From: Desulfovibrio sp.
GTDB lineage: Bacteria; Desulfobacterota; Desulfovibrionia; Desulfovibrionales; Desulfovibrionaceae
Length of the DNA stretch: 6,586 bases
Assembly (NCBI GenBank): GCA_014804915.1
Contig: JAAUYW010000150.1
Span: forward strand, 1-6,586
Reading direction: 5' to 3'
The first letter of the stretch is position 1; the number at the start of each line of letters is the position of its first letter. The notes under the pieces were generated by a model that worked only from the letters and a program-made list of their open reading frames with translations, had not been told where the DNA came from and did no database searches. Both the position numbers and the translations under genes were made by a program. Positions 4,941 to 6,586 of this stretch are shown one piece after another.

Positions 4941-6586
4941 CTATCTCGCTCCGCAACACTTTTTGTATTTTTTGCCGCTTCCGCAAGGGCACGGGTCATT
5001 TCTGCCTACGCGGGGAGCGGACCTGGCTGGTTTTTTCTTTCTGGGCGCTTCCGTCTCGGTTGAAGCCGCGGAATACGAGAGCTCCTCCTGCTCGTGATGC
5101 CGCAGCTCGCCGGCCGCGTCCGGCGTCGGCCCGTCAGCTTGCGCGTTTTCCACTGCAGGCGCAAGCTGCACGCGCACCCGCGTCAGGGCCCTGAGCACGC
5201 TCTCGCGAATCTGGAACAGCATGTCCTGGAACATGTCAAAGCCTTCGCGCTTGTATTCCAGCTTGGGATCGCGCTGCCCATAGCCGCGCAAGCCTATGCC
5301 GTCGCGCAGGGCGTCCATGTTGCGCAAATGCTCCTTCCAGCAGCGATCCACCTCTTCCAGCAGAAAATAGCGCTGGATATCGCGATAGCTCTCGCCTGTC
5401 TGCTGCCTGAGCTCATCCAGGATGGCCAGGGCAAGCTGCCTGGCTTCCGCCTTGTCCGGAAAGGGCGCGCCCTCAGGCAGGGAGCGGTCAAGATTGATAA
5501 CATCGCGCAGCCTGGCCAGAACATTCTCCCGCGCTTCTGCCTGGTTTTCCGGAGAGGCAGCGTCAAGCGGCCCATATGCTTCATCAAGCACATCATCAAG
5601 AAATTCCCCGAGCACGTCATCAAGCTCGGTTTCGGTCATCAGATCGCGGCGCAGGGAATAAATCACCTCGCGCTGCTGGTTCATGACATTATCGTAATCA
5701 AGCAGCGTCTTGCGAATTTCAAAGTGGTGCGCTTCCACGCGTTTTTGCGCGCTTTCCACAGCGCGGGAGACCATCTTGTTCTCGATGGCTTCGCCATCGC
5801 GCAGGCCCAGCTTGTCCATCAGGCCCCTGATTCTGTCCGAGCCAAACAGGCGCATCAGGTCATCTTCCAGCGACAGATAAAATCGCGAAGAGCCAGGATC
5901 GCCCTGGCGGCCGGAACGGCCCCGCAGCTGGTTGTCAATGCGACGGCTTTCATGGCGCTCCGTGCCCAGAATATGCAAGCCGCCAAGCTCTATCACGCCC
6001 TCGCCAAGCACTATGTCCGTGCCGCGGCCAGCCATGTTTGTGGCTATGGTAACCTTTCCCTTCTGTCCAGCCTGTGCCACGATCTCGGCCTCGCGCTCGT
6101 GCTGTTTGGCATTGAGCACATTGTGCGGAATGCCCAGTCTTGTCAGGCGCTGCGAGAGCATTTCCGAGGTCTCGATCGAAATGGTGCCGACAAGCACAGG
6201 CTGGCCTTTTTTGTGCAGTTCGGAAATCGCCTCCACTATGGCGTCAAACTTCTCCTTGCGCGTCTGATAGATCAGGTCCGGCTTGTCCTGGCGAATCATC
6301 GGCTTGTTGGGCGGAATGGAAGTTACTTCAAGATTGTAAATCTGCTGAAACTCGACAGCCTCGGTATCGGCTGTGCCAGTCATGCCCGAGAGCTTGTCAT
6401 AAAGACGGAAATAATTCTGGAATGTGATTGAAGCCAGAGTCTGGTTTTCAGCGGCGACAGTGACGTGTTCCTTGGCTTCAAGCGCCTGATGCAGACCGTC
6501 TGAATAGCGCCTGCCGGCCATCAGCCTGCCTGTGAATTCATCCACGATCACCACCTGGTCGTCCTGGACGATATAATCCACATCGC
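4941..6586 (-). CDS. secA: preprotein translocase ATPase SecA (3' two-thirds, cut by right edge)
   Basis: SecA is the cytoplasmic and peripheral-membrane ATPase that drives preproteins through SecYEG. About 548 C-terminal residues are present. The frame is open to the edge (DVDYIV at the first full codons), so the N-terminal part with the Walker A motor half, likely some 300 residues, is missing. Counting from the GTG codon at 6581, the visible sequence runs in order through [13 protein letters not shown] [20 protein letters not shown] (10-29) and [10 protein letters not shown] (67-76). Motor-domain-2 motifs follow: [13 protein letters not shown] (181-193) and [20 protein letters not shown] (213-232). 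The helical scaffold has [14 protein letters not shown] (293-306). A C-terminal SEC-C zinc motif, [13 protein letters not shown], provides the CxC and CC ligands for SecB or lipid contact. The loop after TDIVLG is short (EGVIELGG), as in Bacillus SecA, lacking the longer E. coli insertion. No internal defect is visible. Confidence 0.97.
   Translation of the reverse strand, partial: DVDYIVQDDQVVIVDEFTGRLMAGRRYSDGLHQALEAKEHVTVAAENQTLASITFQNYFRLYDKLSGMTGTADTEAVEFQQIYNLEVTSIPPNKPMIRQDKPDLIYQTRKEKFDAIVEAISELHKKGQPVLVGTISIETSEMLSQRLTRLGIPHNVLNAKQHEREAEIVAQAGQKGKVTIATNMAGRGTDIVLGEGVIELGGLHILGTERHESRRIDNQLRGRSGRQGDPGSSRFYLSLEDDLMRLFGSDRIRGLMDKLGLRDGEAIENKMVSRAVESAQKRVEAHHFEIRKTLLDYDNVMNQQREVIYSLRRDLMTETELDDVLGEFLDDVLDEAYGPLDAASPENQAEARENVLARLRDVINLDRSLPEGAPFPDKAEARQLALAILDELRQQTGESYRDIQRYFLLEEVDRCWKEHLRNMDALRDGIGLRGYGQRDPKLEYKREGFDMFQDMLFQIRESVLRALTRVRVQLAPAVENAQADGPTPDAAGELRHHEQEELSYSAASTETEAPRKKKPARSAPRVGRNDPCPCGSGKKYKKCCGAR

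Noticed and set aside
5094..6431. 445-codon open frame on the plus strand
   Set aside because: It lies entirely antisense to secA, whose conserved motifs are unmistakable. Its product is a low-information His/Leu/Ala-rich sequence with no recognisable domain, typical of a shadow frame.
1..6586. Mobile elements, CRISPR arrays, tRNA/rRNA genes or a defence system
   Set aside because: I saw no transposase or integrase sequence, no regularly spaced repeats, no tRNA-like cloverleaf and no toxin-antitoxin or defence-type domain on either strand.

Overview
This window looks like chromosomal housekeeping DNA from a moderately GC-rich Gram-negative bacterium. The best guess is a deltaproteobacterium of the Desulfovibrio type. 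That rests on the flavour of the SecA, IlvB and IlvN sequences and on a DUF465 gene directly before ilvB. It is an inference from remembered families, not a database result.

Layout, left to right. Positions 1-96 hold the last 31 codons of an unidentified plus-strand gene. A convergent intergenic gap follows (97-227) with a possible terminator for each direction. From about 4429 down to 228 the minus strand carries a compact, probably single, operon. In transcription order it encodes an unrecognised ~250-residue protein, a HAD-family phosphatase-like hydrolase, a YggT-family membrane protein, a small DUF465/YdcH-like protein, and the large (IlvB) and small (IlvN/IlvH) subunits of acetolactate synthase. 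Junctions are tight: an ATGA stop/start overlap, then gaps of 50, 4 and 17 bases.

A divergent promoter region (4430-4597) separates this operon from a short plus-strand gene (4598-4840) for a membrane-anchored, highly charged helical protein. That gene converges on the 3' part of secA (4941 to the right edge, minus strand), and three hairpins lie in the ~100-base gap between them.

Functionally, IlvB and IlvN form the enzyme of the first common step of branched-chain amino acid synthesis. SecA is the ATPase motor of the Sec translocon. The other operon members have no obvious pathway link to ilvBN and may simply be co-transcribed.

The most noteworthy observation is at the HAD-yggT junction. 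The HAD reading frame runs past the end of its recognisable domain and 245 bases into yggT out of frame, while a TGA in another frame sits exactly where the gene would be expected to stop. This suggests a one-base deletion or a sequence error. A second point is the promoter of the operon, which places transcription start at or next to an ATG, so the first gene may be leaderless. I found no mobile element, CRISPR array, RNA gene, defence system or clearly novel system.
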